Source of the DNA: Nitrospinaceae bacterium
Lineage (GTDB): Bacteria; Nitrospinota; Nitrospinia; Nitrospinales; VA-1
Assembly: GCA_021604505.1 (NCBI GenBank)
Contig: BQJC01000001.1
Location: forward strand, 1,509,501 to 1,573,500
Reading direction: 5' to 3'
Length of the DNA: 64,000 nucleotides
A model generated the notes under the pieces. That model was not told the origin of the DNA, did not search any database, and saw nothing but the letters and a program-made list of their open reading frames with translations. The number at the start of each line of letters is the position of its first letter. Positions within the stretch are counted from its first letter, which is position 1. This document shows positions 1-10,244 of the stretch, piece by piece. The position numbers were made by a program, and so were the translations under genes.

Positions 1-2
1 AT

Positions 3-1229
3 GAGCTGGCTCTGATAGAAAAACGCCTGCATATCCTGGCGGCTTTCGCCATTATTTTCGACAACCTCGACAAAGCCCTGAAATTGATCCGCTCATCGAC
101 GTCCCGCAAGGAGGCGCACGAAAAACTTGCAAACGCCTTTGATCTGGATGATGAACAGACCAGCGCCATCCTCGAAATTCCGCTCTACCGGCTGGTTTCG
201 ATGGAGATCGACAAAATCATCGCCGAGCAACAGGAAAAATTAAAAGAGAAGAAACGGATTGAAGGCATTCTAAAGTCCGACAAAAAAATATGGGGCGTGG
301 TCAAAGAGGAATTGCAGGAAATCAGCGAAAAATTTGGCGACAAACGCAAAACCACCATCAAGCAGATCGAAAGCGTTGAATACAACGCGGAAGATTTTAT
401 CCAGCATGAAGATGTTTCGCTGGTGATCAGCAAAAACGGCTGGTTGAGGAAGTTAAAAACTCTGAACGACCCAGGAACCCTGAAATTTAAAGAAAATGAC
501 GAACTTCTTGGAACCCTGAAATCCAATACAAAAGAACTGGCCGCATTTTTCACTTCCCAGGGTATGGTGTATGTGCAAAAGATTCACAATTTCCCGCACA
601 CCCGCAGCGGTTTTGGCGAACCCATTCAGAATCTGTTTAAATTCGCCGACGGTGAACAGGTGCTGAAAATGATGTCCCTGAATCCTCAGGATTTATTAGC
701 CGGAATAGCACCGAAGGCAGGTAAAAAATCATCCAAAGCCAAAACTAAAACCGCACAAGCCTCTTTGGACTTTTCCGCCGACGAAGCCGATTCCGATGCC
801 ATCATGGAAAAACTGGAATTCATGGTCATGAGCGAAGCGGGTTATGGCCTGCGGTTTCCCGCATCCAATCTGACGGAAACCACTAAAGCCGGTAGAAAAA
901 TAATGAACTTGAAAGGAGACGACCGCATGGTGGGCATCTCCCTGGTTCAAGCCGATCACGTTTTTATGGCGACCGCCGATGGCAAAGGACTGCGAATCGC
1001 CACCGATCAGGTTTCCAAACTCACCGGGTCTGGAATGGGAGTCAAATTGATCAAGATTCAGGACAGCCCGGTTGTGGGATTTAAATTTGTGAATAAGAAA
1101 GACAAGATCACCCTTGCTTTTGAAAGCGGAAAGACCAAAGAAATCTTAGCGAATAAGGTTCCCGTATACAACCGTGGAAGCCAGGGAGTGATCATCGCCA
1201 GACGCAATAAAATCATCCACATTGTTTAA
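3..1229 (+). CDS. parC: DNA topoisomerase IV subunit A (ParC), 3' part
   Basis: This frame is open from the first bases of the window, so the 5' part, including the catalytic tyrosine region, lies outside. It encodes the end of the breakage-reunion domain (start of the coiled coil with EKRLHILAAF and IRSSTSRKEA, then the ILEIPLYRL segment) and a C-terminal beta-pinwheel with recurring blade motifs such as GMGVKLI and RGSQGVII. The product with ParE decatenates DNA in the cytoplasm. I see no canonical GyrA box (QRRGGKG) in the pinwheel, which favours ParC over GyrA. A Lys-rich linker lies near 720-770. parE follows after 12 bp, so the two are probably one operon. GyrA remains possible because the paralogue cannot be compared here. 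Confidence 0.88.
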   Translation, partial: ELALIEKRLHILAAFAIIFDNLDKALKLIRSSTSRKEAHEKLANAFDLDDEQTSAILEIPLYRLVSMEIDKIIAEQQEKLKEKKRIEGILKSDKKIWGVVKEELQEISEKFGDKRKTTIKQIESVEYNAEDFIQHEDVSLVISKNGWLRKLKTLNDPGTLKFKENDELLGTLKSNTKELAAFFTSQGMVYVQKIHNFPHTRSGFGEPIQNLFKFADGEQVLKMMSLNPQDLLAGIAPKAGKKSSKAKTKTAQASLDFSADEADSDAIMEKLEFMVMSEAGYGLRFPASNLTETTKAGRKIMNLKGDDRMVGISLVQADHVFMATADGKGLRIATDQVSKLTGSGMGVKLIKIQDSPVVGFKFVNKKDKITLAFESGKTKEILANKVPVYNRGSQGVIIARRNKIIHIV

Positions 1230-1241
1230 CTAAAAGGAATT

Positions 1242-3131
1242 ATGGGGACTTACAGCGCAGACGACATACAGATTTTAGAAGGCCTGGAGCCGGTCCGGAA
1301 GCGGCCTGGAATGTACATTGGGTCGACCTCATCCACGGGACTGCACCACCTGTTGTGGGAAATTCTCGACAATTGCGTGGATGAAGCGTTGAACGGGCAT
1401 TGCAACATGATCGAAATTTCTCTCGATAAAGACGATGGAGTCACGATCACCGATAACGGGCGCGGAATTCCCATCGACATGTTCCGCAAAACCAAACGCA
1501 GCGCCATGGAAATCCTGTTCACCACCTTGCATTCCGGAGGCAAGTTCAGCCAGGACAACTACAAAGTCTCAGGCGGCCTGCACGGTGTGGGCATGGCTGT
1601 GGTCTGTGCCCTGTCGGAAACCTTGAAGGCAACCTCGCGCCGCGACGGGTTCGAATGGACACAAACCTATTCCTGCGGAAAACCGACCTCAAAATTAAAA
1701 AAAGGCAAAGCGGTCCGTAATTACGGAACCACGGTCTACTTCAAGCCGGATAAAAAAATATTTAAAAAGGTCGAGTTCAATACAAAATTGATTCTCGAAC
1801 AGGCGGAGTCCAAGGCTTTTTTAAATAAAGGCCTGAAAATCATCGTCCAGGAGAAAGGCAAAAAACACACCTTCGAGTATCCTGAGGGAATCAAAGACTA
1901 TATTCAAAAAATCACCGGCGACCTGCCCACCCTCATGGAAGAACCTTTTTATATCGAAAAGGAAGATTCCAATATGAAAGTGGAAACCGCCTTCCTTTGG
2001 ACTTCCAATACCGATGCCAACCTGATGTCCTACGCCAACGCCATCAAAACGGTGGACGGGGGGTCCCATGAAAACGGCTTCAGAAACGGCATCACAAAGG
2101 CACTCCGGGCCTATATCGAGCGCAGAAATTTACTGCCAAAAGGCGTGACCAACATCACCAGTGACGATGTTAAAGAAGGGCTGGTGGCCATCATCAATAT
2201 CTATCTGCAAGGAGAGGTGGAGTTTCAAGGGCAAACCAAGGGCCGGTTAAATTCCGATATCACCTCCCAGGTGGAGGCCATTGTTAAACACTCCCTCGAG
2301 CACCATCTCCACAACAATCAAACGCTCGGAGACATGATCGCCAACCGGGTGGTGCTGTCAGCCCAGGCCCGCATCGCCTCCCGTCAGGCCAAGGAAGCGG
2401 TGCAACGCAAAACCCTGGTATCGCACCGGCTCAATCTGCCAGGCAAACTTTCCGATTGCTCTACGGTGGACAAAGAACAGGCAGAGCTTTTTATCTGCGA
2501 AGGGGATTCCGCCGGCGGATCGAGCAAACAGGCCAGGGACCGGAAAACTCAGGCGATTCTCCCCATCCGCGGAAAAATCATCAATGTCGAGACCGCCACC
2601 ATGGGAAAAGCGCTGGCAAACAATGAAATTCAAAATATCATTTCCGCCATAGGGACCGGGATCGAACCCAAGTTTGATTACAATAAACTGCGTTACGGAA
2701 AAATTATCATCATGACCGATGCCGATGTCGATGGGGCCCATATCTGCACCCTGCTACTGACATTCTTTTACCGCTATATGCCCGAACTGATCAAAAAAGG
2801 CAATCTCTTCATCGCCCAGCCTCCCCTGTATCGCATCGATGCCGGCAAAAAATTGTTTTACGCCATCGACGAAAGCGAAAAAGATCAAATCATCAAAAAA
2901 TTAAACGGCTCCACCTACGAGATTGGGCGTTTTAAAGGTTTGGGAGAAATGCCTCCCTCGGATTTAAAAGAAACCACCATGAATAAAAGCACCCGCTCCA
3001 TGATCCGCGTCGAAATTGGCAATCACGAGATGACGCACAAAGTTTTTGGCCAGCTCATGGGAAAAGATTCTGAACCCCGATTCAAATTCATCAAAGAAAA
3101 GGCAATTTTCGCCAAAGATCTCGATATTTGA
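1242..3131 (+). CDS. parE: DNA topoisomerase IV subunit B (ParE)
   Basis: ATPase subunit of a type IIA topoisomerase, 629 residues, the usual ParE or short GyrB length. The N-terminal GHKL ATPase domain shows the EILDNCVDEA, DNGRGIP and GGLHGVG motifs. The Toprim domain shows EGDSAGGS from Glu420 and the metal-binding triplet Asp493/Asp495/Asp497 in MTDADVDGAH. The C-terminal segment has the GRFKGLGEM motif. The ATG is preceded by AAAGGAA at suitable spacing. It is co-transcribed with the upstream subunit A gene, so the pair forms an A2B2 enzyme. GyrB is the alternative name, since the two families differ little at this length. Confidence 0.92.
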   Translation: MGTYSADDIQILEGLEPVRKRPGMYIGSTSSTGLHHLLWEILDNCVDEALNGHCNMIEISLDKDDGVTITDNGRGIPIDMFRKTKRSAMEILFTTLHSGGKFSQDNYKVSGGLHGVGMAVVCALSETLKATSRRDGFEWTQTYSCGKPTSKLKKGKAVRNYGTTVYFKPDKKIFKKVEFNTKLILEQAESKAFLNKGLKIIVQEKGKKHTFEYPEGIKDYIQKITGDLPTLMEEPFYIEKEDSNMKVETAFLWTSNTDANLMSYANAIKTVDGGSHENGFRNGITKALRAYIERRNLLPKGVTNITSDDVKEGLVAIINIYLQGEVEFQGQTKGRLNSDITSQVEAIVKHSLEHHLHNNQTLGDMIANRVVLSAQARIASRQAKEAVQRKTLVSHRLNLPGKLSDCSTVDKEQAELFICEGDSAGGSSKQARDRKTQAILPIRGKIINVETATMGKALANNEIQNIISAIGTGIEPKFDYNKLRYGKIIIMTDADVDGAHICTLLLTFFYRYMPELIKKGNLFIAQPPLYRIDAGKKLFYAIDESEKDQIIKKLNGSTYEIGRFKGLGEMPPSDLKETTMNKSTRSMIRVEIGNHEMTHKVFGQLMGKDSEPRFKFIKEKAIFAKDLDI

Positions 3132-3321
3132 TCAATTTTCGCCATCTCCCGAGCGAAAACAAAACCACGAAAAACTCTGAAAAACCCCCCTTTCCGCATG
3201 CTCCCCACCACTCTATATAGCACCCCAAATATATTTACCTAGAAAGTTTATATAAATTATAAAAATCCACGTAATCATAATAAAAACAATGATCTTTTTG
3301 ATTGGTAAAAAATGATTCGCC

Positions 3322-3350
3322 TTGAGTTTTCGCAAAGTTGATTGTAAAAT
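3322..3350 (+). promoter_or_regulatory. Predicted sigma70-type promoter of the GAF-PilB cluster
   Basis: TTGAGT (3322-3327) and TAAAAT (3345-3350) are separated by exactly 17 bp, in an AT-rich stretch about 50 bp before the first GAF-PilB gene. The rest of the 266-bp gap after parE holds no gene. A short TTTTCGC/GCGAAAA hairpin at 3136-3159 lies just after the parE stop but has no T-run. Confidence 0.5.
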
Positions 3351-3397
3351 AGAACTTCAATTCCAAAAATATTTTTACAATTCCTGAATACCGGAAA

Positions 3398-6300
3398 ATG
3401 GCATTTTTCTCCAAACTCATGCGCTCTGCAAAGCCCCGGGACCCCCGCTACGGGCCGGCTCCGAGCGAAGACTTTTATCCCGTTGATTTTGAGGAAAACC
3501 TCCCGGAGAACGAAGACGACGCTCCGCAAAATGCTGAAATTTCTACAATCGACGAAGAGTTGGATCTTCTGCTGGAAGTAGAAGACATTCAGGTGCAAGC
3601 CGAGCCTGCTCCAGCAAAGACGGAAACCCAGGAATCCAAAAAGCCGCCGACGATCCCGGAGAAAACAGACCCCCCCACTCCCTTGAAGATTCCTGACAGA
3701 CAACTTGGAAGAAGAGCCTCGGATCAAATCAAACCGCTGGTCAATAAGATCCTTTCTGCTGGAAGCACACGGGAGGTTTTATTGTCTCTGACAGAGGATC
3801 TCAAAAATATTTTCAAAAGCCAGACCGTGTTCATTCATTCCATCGACCGGGGAAAAAGACGATTGCTGGTACAAAATCACGAAATGGAAAATGGAAAAGA
3901 ACTGTTTCTGGAGATCACATCCAAAAGCCTCTCTGGATTTTGCGCGGCTACAGGAAAAACTCTCAACATTGCCGATGCCCATTCTTCAGCCGAACTCAAG
4001 CAATATGATCCCGACCTGAAACACGACAAAGCCTGGGATAAAGCAACCAGCATCAAAACCCGGTCCGCTCTGGTAGTCGCCTTACCTTATGAAAAAAGGC
4101 TTGTCGGGGTCCTGGAAATCGTCAACAAGGTAGAAGAAAAGAAATTTAACGACGACGATGTGCGACAGGCCAAGGAACTGGCAACCACTCTGGGCCATGC
4201 GCTGGTCAAACTGGGGCTCGAGCAGGTCGAAGAAAAAGTGAAAGTCACGGCGCATGCCATCCACTCAGCGAAAAAACTGGACGACATTCTCTTAGGTCTC
4301 AAAGACAGCATTCTGGACCTTTTCGATGCCGACATGATAACCATTTATGCCATCGACCCGAAAAAGAACGAAATTTATTCCAAACTGAAAACAGAGAATA
4401 TCATCAACGAAATACGGGTTCCCATTTCATCCAAAAGCATTGCCGGCTGGGTCGCCGAGCAAAAGCGGCCCATCAATATCGCCGATGTTTATAATCAGGA
4501 AGACTTGAGAAAGTATCATCCGGAGATCACCTTTGACAGTTCCTGGGATAAAAAGTCCGGCCTCAGAACAAAGTCCATGCTGGTCTACCCCTTGATCCAC
4601 AATGGCAAAACCATGGGGGTCTTACAGCTCATCAATAAAAAGTATGGAGAAACCTTCACTAAATTCGATCAAAAAAATATTCTGATCATCGCCGACCATC
4701 TGGCTTTGGCGTTCTCCAACCAGCAAAACACAGCTCCAAAAAAGAAAAGCAAATTCGGATACCTTGTGGACAACGGAATCATTACTCAAGAGGAGTTGAA
4801 CAAAGGCATTTACAAAGCACGCGAAGCGCAGGCCGATATTGAAGATATCATGTTGGGGGAATGGAAGCTCAAGCGAAAGGATGTCGGGAAATCTCTGGAA
4901 ATTTTTTATGAAATCCCTTACTCCGGATACAACGACTCCATCGTATTGCCTCAGCATGTGCTAGCCGGGTTGAACAAGAACTATCTTGCCAAAAACGGTT
5001 GGGTTCCTATTGAGAACACAGCGTCGCAAATGACGATTCTAGTCGATGACCCCGCCGATCAGGACAAAATCAACAATATAAAAATGATTCTGCCTAAAAA
5101 GCAGATCAACTTTCACATCGGCCTGAAAGCCGATATCCGTGACTTTTTAAATACCGGAGTCTCTGGTGAGAGTTTGTTTGCCGAAGAGGAGGAGGAAGAA
5201 AAAAGCAATACGGAAGAACTATCATCTCTTCTCGACGCCCTGGTCGATGAGCAGGCGGACGCTTCGTTCGATAGCACCGGGCCAGATGACGACGCAGTAA
5301 ATGCGATCAGCGAAACTGACAGCACCATCGTCCGGCTGGTCAACAAAATCATGACCGATGCTTTTGACCAGGGAATTTCCGATATCCACGTAGAGCCGGG
5401 CGTGGGGAAAAAGGATGTCAAGGTCCGCTTTAGAAAGGACGGCACCTGTCGAATCTACCAGCAAATACCTTACCTCTACAAACAGGCGATCATTTCCCGT
5501 TTAAAAATAATGGCCCGTTTAGACATCGCCGAAAAAAGAATGCCTCAGGACGGAAAAATCAAAATGAAGTACGGCAGAAGGGAGATTGAATTTCGCGTTG
5601 CCACCTGCCCAACCGTCGGGGGGAATGAAGATGCCGTACTCAGAATACTTGCTTCCAGCAAACCGATTCCTCTTGATGAAATGAGATTCAGCCAGCGCAA
5701 TTTGGAGTGGATCAAGCAAAAAATTGCCATGCCCTATGGCCTTGTTTTAGTGGTCGGACCGACCGGGTCCGGAAAAACAACCACGCTTCATTCGTGCCTG
5801 GGACATATCAATACCGATGAACGAAAAATCTGGACTGCGGAAGATCCCGTCGAAATCACCCAGGAAGGTTTAAGGCAAGTGCAGATGCTGGACAAAATAG
5901 GCTTGAACTTTGCCCGCGCCATGCGTTCGTTTCTTCGCGGAGACCCTGATGTGATCATGGTGGGTGAAATGCGCGACACCGAAACCGCCGCCATTGGCCT
6001 GGAAGCCTCTTTGACCGGGCATCTTGTATTCAGCACGCTGCACACGAACTCCGCTCCGGAAACCATCACCCGTCTCCTCGACATGGGAATGAATCCGCTT
6101 AATTTTGCCGATGCCCTGTTATTGATCGCCGCTCAAAGGCTGGTCAAAACCCTGTGCAAGGAATGCGCGGAAGAATACCATCCGGATAAAAATGAGTTCG
6201 AAATCCTTGTGCAGGAATATGGAGAAAAGGAATTTAAAGAATTGAATATCAAACACAATAAGGATCTGCGCTTAAAAAAACCCGTCGGATGCTCCGCTTG

Positions 6301-6514
6301 TATGGATTCAGGCTATTCCGGTCGCATGGCTCTGCACGAGGTGCTTTTAGGAACGCCGGAAATAAAAAAGAAAATCATGCAGAAATCGCTGGTGAACGAA
6401 CTCCGGGAATTAGCTATGCAGGAAGGAATGGTCACTCTAAAGCAGGATGGAATCCAAAAAGTTTTTCAAGGTCACTGTGATCTCAAGCAAGTGCTGACCG
6501 TCTCGGCAGTCTAA
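3398..6514 (+). CDS. GAF-GAF-PilB/GspE-type secretion ATPase, paralogue 1
   Basis: A 1038-residue protein built as an acidic N-terminus (1-100), GAF domain (about 110-265), second GAF domain (about 280-440), MshEN/T2SSE-N-like domain (about 450-595), an acidic linker, and a PilB/GspE-type hexameric ATPase. The ATPase shows Walker A GPTGSGKTT near 787, an intact Asp box/Walker B (GDPDVIMVGEMRD, about 847) and His box (TGHLVFSTLHTN, about 873). A four-cysteine zinc site follows (CKEC near 920, CSAC near 965). Such ATPases drive type IV pilus or type II secretion assembly at the inner membrane; two GAF domains suggest control by a small ligand such as a cyclic nucleotide, which is inference. No pilC, pilin or pilT neighbours are present. 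Plain PilB is about 560 residues. Confidence 0.9.
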   Translation: MAFFSKLMRSAKPRDPRYGPAPSEDFYPVDFEENLPENEDDAPQNAEISTIDEELDLLLEVEDIQVQAEPAPAKTETQESKKPPTIPEKTDPPTPLKIPDRQLGRRASDQIKPLVNKILSAGSTREVLLSLTEDLKNIFKSQTVFIHSIDRGKRRLLVQNHEMENGKELFLEITSKSLSGFCAATGKTLNIADAHSSAELKQYDPDLKHDKAWDKATSIKTRSALVVALPYEKRLVGVLEIVNKVEEKKFNDDDVRQAKELATTLGHALVKLGLEQVEEKVKVTAHAIHSAKKLDDILLGLKDSILDLFDADMITIYAIDPKKNEIYSKLKTENIINEIRVPISSKSIAGWVAEQKRPINIADVYNQEDLRKYHPEITFDSSWDKKSGLRTKSMLVYPLIHNGKTMGVLQLINKKYGETFTKFDQKNILIIADHLALAFSNQQNTAPKKKSKFGYLVDNGIITQEELNKGIYKAREAQADIEDIMLGEWKLKRKDVGKSLEIFYEIPYSGYNDSIVLPQHVLAGLNKNYLAKNGWVPIENTASQMTILVDDPADQDKINNIKMILPKKQINFHIGLKADIRDFLNTGVSGESLFAEEEEEEKSNTEELSSLLDALVDEQADASFDSTGPDDDAVNAISETDSTIVRLVNKIMTDAFDQGISDIHVEPGVGKKDVKVRFRKDGTCRIYQQIPYLYKQAIISRLKIMARLDIAEKRMPQDGKIKMKYGRREIEFRVATCPTVGGNEDAVLRILASSKPIPLDEMRFSQRNLEWIKQKIAMPYGLVLVVGPTGSGKTTTLHSCLGHINTDERKIWTAEDPVEITQEGLRQVQMLDKIGLNFARAMRSFLRGDPDVIMVGEMRDTETAAIGLEASLTGHLVFSTLHTNSAPETITRLLDMGMNPLNFADALLLIAAQRLVKTLCKECAEEYHPDKNEFEILVQEYGEKEFKELNIKHNKDLRLKKPVGCSACMDSGYSGRMALHEVLLGTPEIKKKIMQKSLVNELRELAMQEGMVTLKQDGIQKVFQGHCDLKQVLTVSAV

Positions 6515-6559
6515 AAAATTCAAAACTCTTAAAGTCGTAACAATCAAACAGAGATAGCG

Positions 6560-9500
6560 ATGGGAAACACCATAAACAAAATAGATTTTGACAGGGAAAA
6601 CAGCGAAATTGCTGGTGACATACTTCATCAAACCAAAACGGCAGAGGATATCGATGCATTCATTCCAGGTTTAATGGAGGATTTGAAAGATCATTTCGAC
6701 TGTGAAGCGATAACCCTGTTTGCAGTCGACTATTCCACTCATCAACTATTTTCCAAAAATCACGTTTCCCCTATTATTTCTGAAATAAGAGTCGATATTT
6801 CCCTCAACAGCCTTGCAGGTTTCGTGGCCGGGACGGGAAATTCCTTAAATATCATCGATGTCAATGACAAGGAGGAACTGGTTCAATACCATCCGCAATT
6901 AACTCATGAGGACAGTTGGGATGACCTTCTGGACTTCAAAACCAAGTCGGTGATTGCCGTTCCTCTACCCTACAATCGAAATCTCATTGGAGTTCTCGAG
7001 ATAGTCAACAAGAAAAATAATGGCTATTTTTCATTAGTGGAATTCCAGTTTGCAAAAAATATTTCAACGGCGCTGGGTTGGGCGGTCGCCAGAATGAATA
7101 ACCACGTTACAGCGCAAGACAACCCCGTCTCGGAAAAGACGGAACCCGATTCATCCGAACCTAACACAGACAATCCACAAGCGACTGAACAGGAAGAGTC
7201 GGAAAAGATTCTCAACTCCGTAACGATCGTTAAACGGGACCCCGAAGAAGTCACCCCGGAGACCTGCGAACCTCTTGAAAGTATAGAAAGGTCCGTCGAA
7301 AAAAGCGATTGTCAGGCACCGCCCATGATTGTGAGCCCCATGAAAAAAGTGCCTGTCGAAAATAATCCCGAAGCGTCGGACCCTCACCAGCATAGTGAAT
7401 ACTCACCCGATAAAAACCCCTCGAACGATGTTTACGAGGTTGCTCCGGATATCGAAGAGACGCCAACGGTAAATGACGCAGCAGAGTCCGGGCTTCGAGA
7501 CCAGATCGACAAATTACACGATGAAGATACGTCGATTGAAGTTCCCGAGGTTGCTCTGGATATCGAAGAACAGCCAACTGTAAGTGACGCAGAAGAGTCC
7601 GAGCTTCAAGACCAGATCGATAAATTACACGATGAAGATATGTCGATTGAAGTTTCCGAGGTGGTTCCGGATATCGAAGAAGCGCCGCCTGAGAACAACA
7701 TTGAACACCTGGAATCCGAACATCGAAACTTTGAAACTGAATCCTATGACGAAAATAAAAAGAATCCAAGTGAAGAAGAATTCCAGAAATTATTAGAAAG
7801 CATCAAAGCAAATCCTTTTTCGGACAACACGCTAAAAAACTGCCAGAGTTCCATCAGGAAATTTTTTGATGCTGAAATTGTCATTCTTTACAGATTCAAT
7901 CAGGCAAAAAACGAACTCTACGTATCCCCAGACCCGGATAATCAAATACCAGAAATTCATCTGCCGATTTCACCCAGCAGCATCGCCGGATATGCCGCGC
8001 TGATTGAAAGCCCAATCAACATTGCCGATGTGACCCATCCTGAAGAACTCAGCACGCTTCATCCGGAATTGCGCTCCAACGGTATGTGGGATGATAAGTT
8101 CAATATCAAAACCGCAGAGATATTAGCGGTTCCCCTGATACAAGACAAAACCCTATTGGGTGTGCTTCAGTTTCTAAATAAAAAAGGTCCCGGTCCATTC
8201 ACCCAGAACGACAACAAAAACGCCACTGCTTTAGCAGAGAGCTTCGCGCATGTCATATTTAAGCGGAATCGTGAAGCCTCAGAAAACGCAACTCCCTTCA
8301 GCTACCTGATTGAAAATGGTTTGATCACTGAAAAAGCGCTGGCGTCCTCCATAGCCCATGCCGAAAGAAGCAACCTGGAAGTGGAGTCTGTTTTATTAAA
8401 ACAGGTAGAAATAAAACGGGAAGACCTGGGATTATCGCTTGCCAATTTTTACGATCTCCCCTATTTCGGTTTTCGCAATTCCGTCATACTCCCGCAAAAA
8501 ATTATTGGCGGGTTGAATAAAAACTTTTTAGCCAAAAACTATTGGATCCCTATCAAGTCGGACGATTCAAAGGTGGTTATTTTAATCAACGATCCGGGCA
8601 ATCAGGACAAGCTGCAAAATATAAAACACATATTTTCAAGAAAAGAAGTCGAATTTAAAATCGGCCTCAAAGTAGACATCATCGATTATCTCAATTCGGT
8701 TTTAGAACAGGGGGAAGCTAAATTTGAAGATGTGAAGTCCGAAAATATGTCGAGCCTGATAAACACTCTTCAGGAAAAACCAGACAGTGATTTATGTGTT
8801 ACATCGGAAAAGGATGAAGCCGAGGAAATTCAAACCGTCAAGGAAACCGACAGCGCCACCATTCGACTGGTCAATAAAATACTGATCGACGCTTACGAAC
8901 GGGAAGCGTCAGACATCCATTTTGAACCTGGCGTCGGGAAGGAAAACTTATTGATACGATTTCGAAAAGAAGGTGAATGCCACGCTTACGAAGAAATCCC
9001 CGCCATTTACAAGCAGGGCATCATCTCCAGAATAAAAATCATGGCGCAGTTGGATATTGCTGAAAAGCGCCTGCCGCAGGATGGGAAATTCAAGGCCAGG
9101 TATGGAGGAAAGGAAGTCGAATTCCGGGTGGCTACCTGCCCCACGGTCGGAGGAAACGAAGACGCGGTATTGAGGATCCTCGCGCAGAGCCAAATGAATC
9201 CCTTGGAAAAAATGAATTTCAGCTCCCGGAACCTCGAATTGATCAAAAATACGATCGTCAAGCCCTATGGGTTGGTTCTCGTGGTGGGACCCACCGGTTC
9301 AGGAAAAACAACCACGCTTCATTCCTGCCTCAACTTGATAAATACCCCAAAGAAAAAGATCTGGACGGCGGAAGATCCCGTCGAAATCACCCAGAAAGGA
9401 TTAAGACAAGTGCAAATGCTGGAGAAAAAGGGGTTGAATTTCGCCAGGGCCATGCGCTCCTTCTTAAGGGGAGACCCCGACGTCATCATGGTGGGGGAAA

Positions 9501-10045
9501 TGCGCGACAAGGAAACCGCCGACATCGGATTGGAAGCTTCTCTAACCGGTCACCTTGTGTTCACCACGCTGCACACCAACTCCGCTCCCGAAACAATCAC
9601 ACGGCTCTTGGACATGGGGATGAATCCGCTAAACTTCGCCGATTCCCTGTTGCTGATCATTGCCCAGCGGCTGGTCAAAACCCTTTGCAAGGAATGCGCG
9701 GAAGACTACCATCCTTCGATAGAAGAATACGATATATTGGTCAAAGAATACGGTCCGGAGCATTTTGAAAAACTGGGCATCGAATACAACAACGATTTGA
9801 CACTCAAAAGAGCCAAAGGTTGCCAGGTATGTGAAAAAACCGGCTACTTAGGACGCACGGCGATTCACGAGGTTTTAGAAGGAACGCTTGACATTAACAG
9901 GCTGATCGTTAAACAGGGAACCGTTGAACAACTGCGGACCCAGGCAATGCAGGAAGGAATGACCACCCTCAAACAAGACGGAATCCAGAAAATTTTTAAT
10001 GGCGATTGCGATCTCAAACAAGTGCTTTCCGTTTGCACACTCTAG
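6560..10045 (+). CDS. GAF-GAF-PilB/GspE-type secretion ATPase, paralogue 2
   Basis: An 1161-residue paralogue of the preceding gene, 45 bp downstream in the same direction. GAF 1 (about 20-165) is followed by a long acidic Pro/Glu/Asp-rich linker (170-390) that includes a 37-residue tandem repeat. GAF 2 (about 400-560), an MshEN-like domain (from about 579) and the ATPase (about 760-1155) follow. Walker A GPTGSGKTT lies near 909; the Asp box GDPDVIMVGEMRD, the His box TGHLVFTTLHTN and both CxxC pairs are intact, so it should be an active ATPase. The long linker separates the two GAF domains, unlike paralogue 1, where they are adjacent. Function beyond the family is unknown; pilus or secretion assembly is the default inference. 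Confidence 0.9.
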   Translation: MGNTINKIDFDRENSEIAGDILHQTKTAEDIDAFIPGLMEDLKDHFDCEAITLFAVDYSTHQLFSKNHVSPIISEIRVDISLNSLAGFVAGTGNSLNIIDVNDKEELVQYHPQLTHEDSWDDLLDFKTKSVIAVPLPYNRNLIGVLEIVNKKNNGYFSLVEFQFAKNISTALGWAVARMNNHVTAQDNPVSEKTEPDSSEPNTDNPQATEQEESEKILNSVTIVKRDPEEVTPETCEPLESIERSVEKSDCQAPPMIVSPMKKVPVENNPEASDPHQHSEYSPDKNPSNDVYEVAPDIEETPTVNDAAESGLRDQIDKLHDEDTSIEVPEVALDIEEQPTVSDAEESELQDQIDKLHDEDMSIEVSEVVPDIEEAPPENNIEHLESEHRNFETESYDENKKNPSEEEFQKLLESIKANPFSDNTLKNCQSSIRKFFDAEIVILYRFNQAKNELYVSPDPDNQIPEIHLPISPSSIAGYAALIESPINIADVTHPEELSTLHPELRSNGMWDDKFNIKTAEILAVPLIQDKTLLGVLQFLNKKGPGPFTQNDNKNATALAESFAHVIFKRNREASENATPFSYLIENGLITEKALASSIAHAERSNLEVESVLLKQVEIKREDLGLSLANFYDLPYFGFRNSVILPQKIIGGLNKNFLAKNYWIPIKSDDSKVVILINDPGNQDKLQNIKHIFSRKEVEFKIGLKVDIIDYLNSVLEQGEAKFEDVKSENMSSLINTLQEKPDSDLCVTSEKDEAEEIQTVKETDSATIRLVNKILIDAYEREASDIHFEPGVGKENLLIRFRKEGECHAYEEIPAIYKQGIISRIKIMAQLDIAEKRLPQDGKFKARYGGKEVEFRVATCPTVGGNEDAVLRILAQSQMNPLEKMNFSSRNLELIKNTIVKPYGLVLVVGPTGSGKTTTLHSCLNLINTPKKKIWTAEDPVEITQKGLRQVQMLEKKGLNFARAMRSFLRGDPDVIMVGEMRDKETADIGLEASLTGHLVFTTLHTNSAPETITRLLDMGMNPLNFADSLLLIIAQRLVKTLCKECAEDYHPSIEEYDILVKEYGPEHFEKLGIEYNNDLTLKRAKGCQVCEKTGYLGRTAIHEVLEGTLDINRLIVKQGTVEQLRTQAMQEGMTTLKQDGIQKIFNGDCDLKQVLSVCTL
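7436..7690 (+). repeat. Tandem 111-bp (37-residue) coding repeat
   Basis: Units begin at 7436, 7547 and 7658, exactly 111 bp apart, giving two full units and a partial third inside GAF-PilB paralogue 2. Units share the DQIDKLHDED and DIEE cores and are very similar at DNA level, so the duplication looks recent. The segment is strongly acidic and probably a flexible spacer between GAF domains. Confidence 0.9.
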
Positions 10046-10244
10046 CCCTTTAAAATATTGTTTTTCTGGAAATTCAGTAAATTTTTCTCCCTCCCGCCCT
10101 TTTTTATTTTCCCAAAATTTTCAAATTTATGGTATTACCTTATAGATAACTATAAATTTTTCAACTAACCAACACCGCAAAATCGGAAAGCGTCCCCTTT
10201 CAATTCTTTCGCATTTGTTTTTGGCGTACCGATAAAGCATTCGA

